Source: an uncultured Ruminococcus sp. (GTDB lineage Bacteria; Bacillota; Clostridia; Oscillospirales; Ruminococcaceae). Taken from it: 5,432 nt of DNA. Every line of letters starts with the position of its first letter. Within the stretch, counting starts at the first letter, position 1. Below, piece after piece: positions 5,286 through 5,432 of the stretch. The translations under genes and the position numbers were made by a program. Below the pieces are notes generated by a model, which saw only the letters and a list, made by a program, of their open reading frames with translations, did no database searches and was not told the DNA's origin. The DNA lies in contig CAMHBN010000148.1 in NCBI GenBank assembly GCA_946183385.1, positions 1-5,432 on the forward strand, written 5' to 3'.

Positions 5286-5432
5286 ATGAACACACTTAAG
5301 AAGACATTAGCATTAGTTGCTACTCTTGCAATGGCTGCAACAGCATTCGCAAGCTGCGGCAAGGAAGAGAGCACATCCGAGAACACCACTAAGGCTGAGA
5401 AGACAACAGCTGACAGCGGTGAGACAACAACT
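5286..5432 (+). CDS. Lipoprotein, N-terminal part (3' truncated); probable extracellular solute-binding protein
   Basis: Only the first 49 residues are in the window. They form a lipoprotein signal peptide: MNTLKK, a hydrophobic core (about residues 7-20), and a lipobox FASC with the lipidated Cys24. A Ser/Thr/Glu/Lys-rich tether (about 27-49) follows, which would hold a folded domain off the membrane. AGGAGG at 5271-5276, 9 nt before ATG 5286, fixes the start. This N-terminus is typical of abundant ABC-transporter solute-binding lipoproteins of Ruminococcus-like bacteria, but the binding domain is not visible, so function and ligand are unproven. Codons lean to GCA/GCT for Ala and ACA for Thr, unlike the GC-rich usage of the peptidase gene, as expected for a highly expressed gene. 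It has its own promoter (4901-4929) and a long leader. Confidence 0.85.
   Translation, partial: MNTLKKTLALVATLAMAATAFASCGKEESTSENTTKAEKTTADSGETTT

Overview
The window looks like a piece of a cellulolytic gut or rumen Firmicute of the Ruminococcus type (Oscillospiraceae). This rests mainly on gene 4, a secreted papain-family peptidase ending in a textbook two-repeat type I dockerin, the module that docks enzymes onto a cellulosome scaffold. Strong AGGAGG ribosome sites, sigma-A-like promoters and a short Ala/Phe/Ala/Ser-Cys lipobox fit the same group. The coding DNA is GC-rich and the intergenic stretches are AT-rich. The species cannot be named from the sequence.

Layout (all genes on the + strand). 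1-384: C-terminal part of RsmI, the 16S rRNA C1402 2'-O-methyltransferase. 385-594: AT-rich gap with one very good extended -10 promoter, a possible second promoter, and a leader hairpin just before the next ribosome site. 595-1431: PHP-family metal-dependent phosphoesterase (TrpH/YciV type) with all expected metal ligands. 1468-2232: membrane protein with a C-terminal YdcF/DUF218 domain; its start codon lies in the arm of an 11-bp perfect hairpin that also looks like a terminator. 2246-4681: secreted C1A peptidase, lectin-like domain, chitobiase-C-terminal-like domain, an unrecognised beta-rich module, and dockerin. 4682-5285: a 604-nt gene-free stretch. Its first part is AT-rich; it then holds a near-consensus promoter and a predicted untranslated leader of about 350 nt rich in hairpins. 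5286-5432: N-terminus of a lipoprotein, cut by the window edge.

How the parts relate. The YdcF-like gene and the peptidase are 13 nt apart and are probably co-transcribed. The PHP gene has its own promoter(s) and may or may not read through the hairpin into the YdcF-like gene. RsmI belongs to an upstream unit, and the lipoprotein starts a new, probably strongly expressed unit with its own promoter and long leader.

The most interesting items are the structured leader at about 4936-5285 (a repeated hairpin showing GGAC in its loop, plus mutually exclusive pairings), the modular dockerin-bearing protease, and the hairpin over the YdcF-like start codon. The leader matches no riboswitch class I could recall. 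I could not run covariance searches, so calling it new is a hypothesis.
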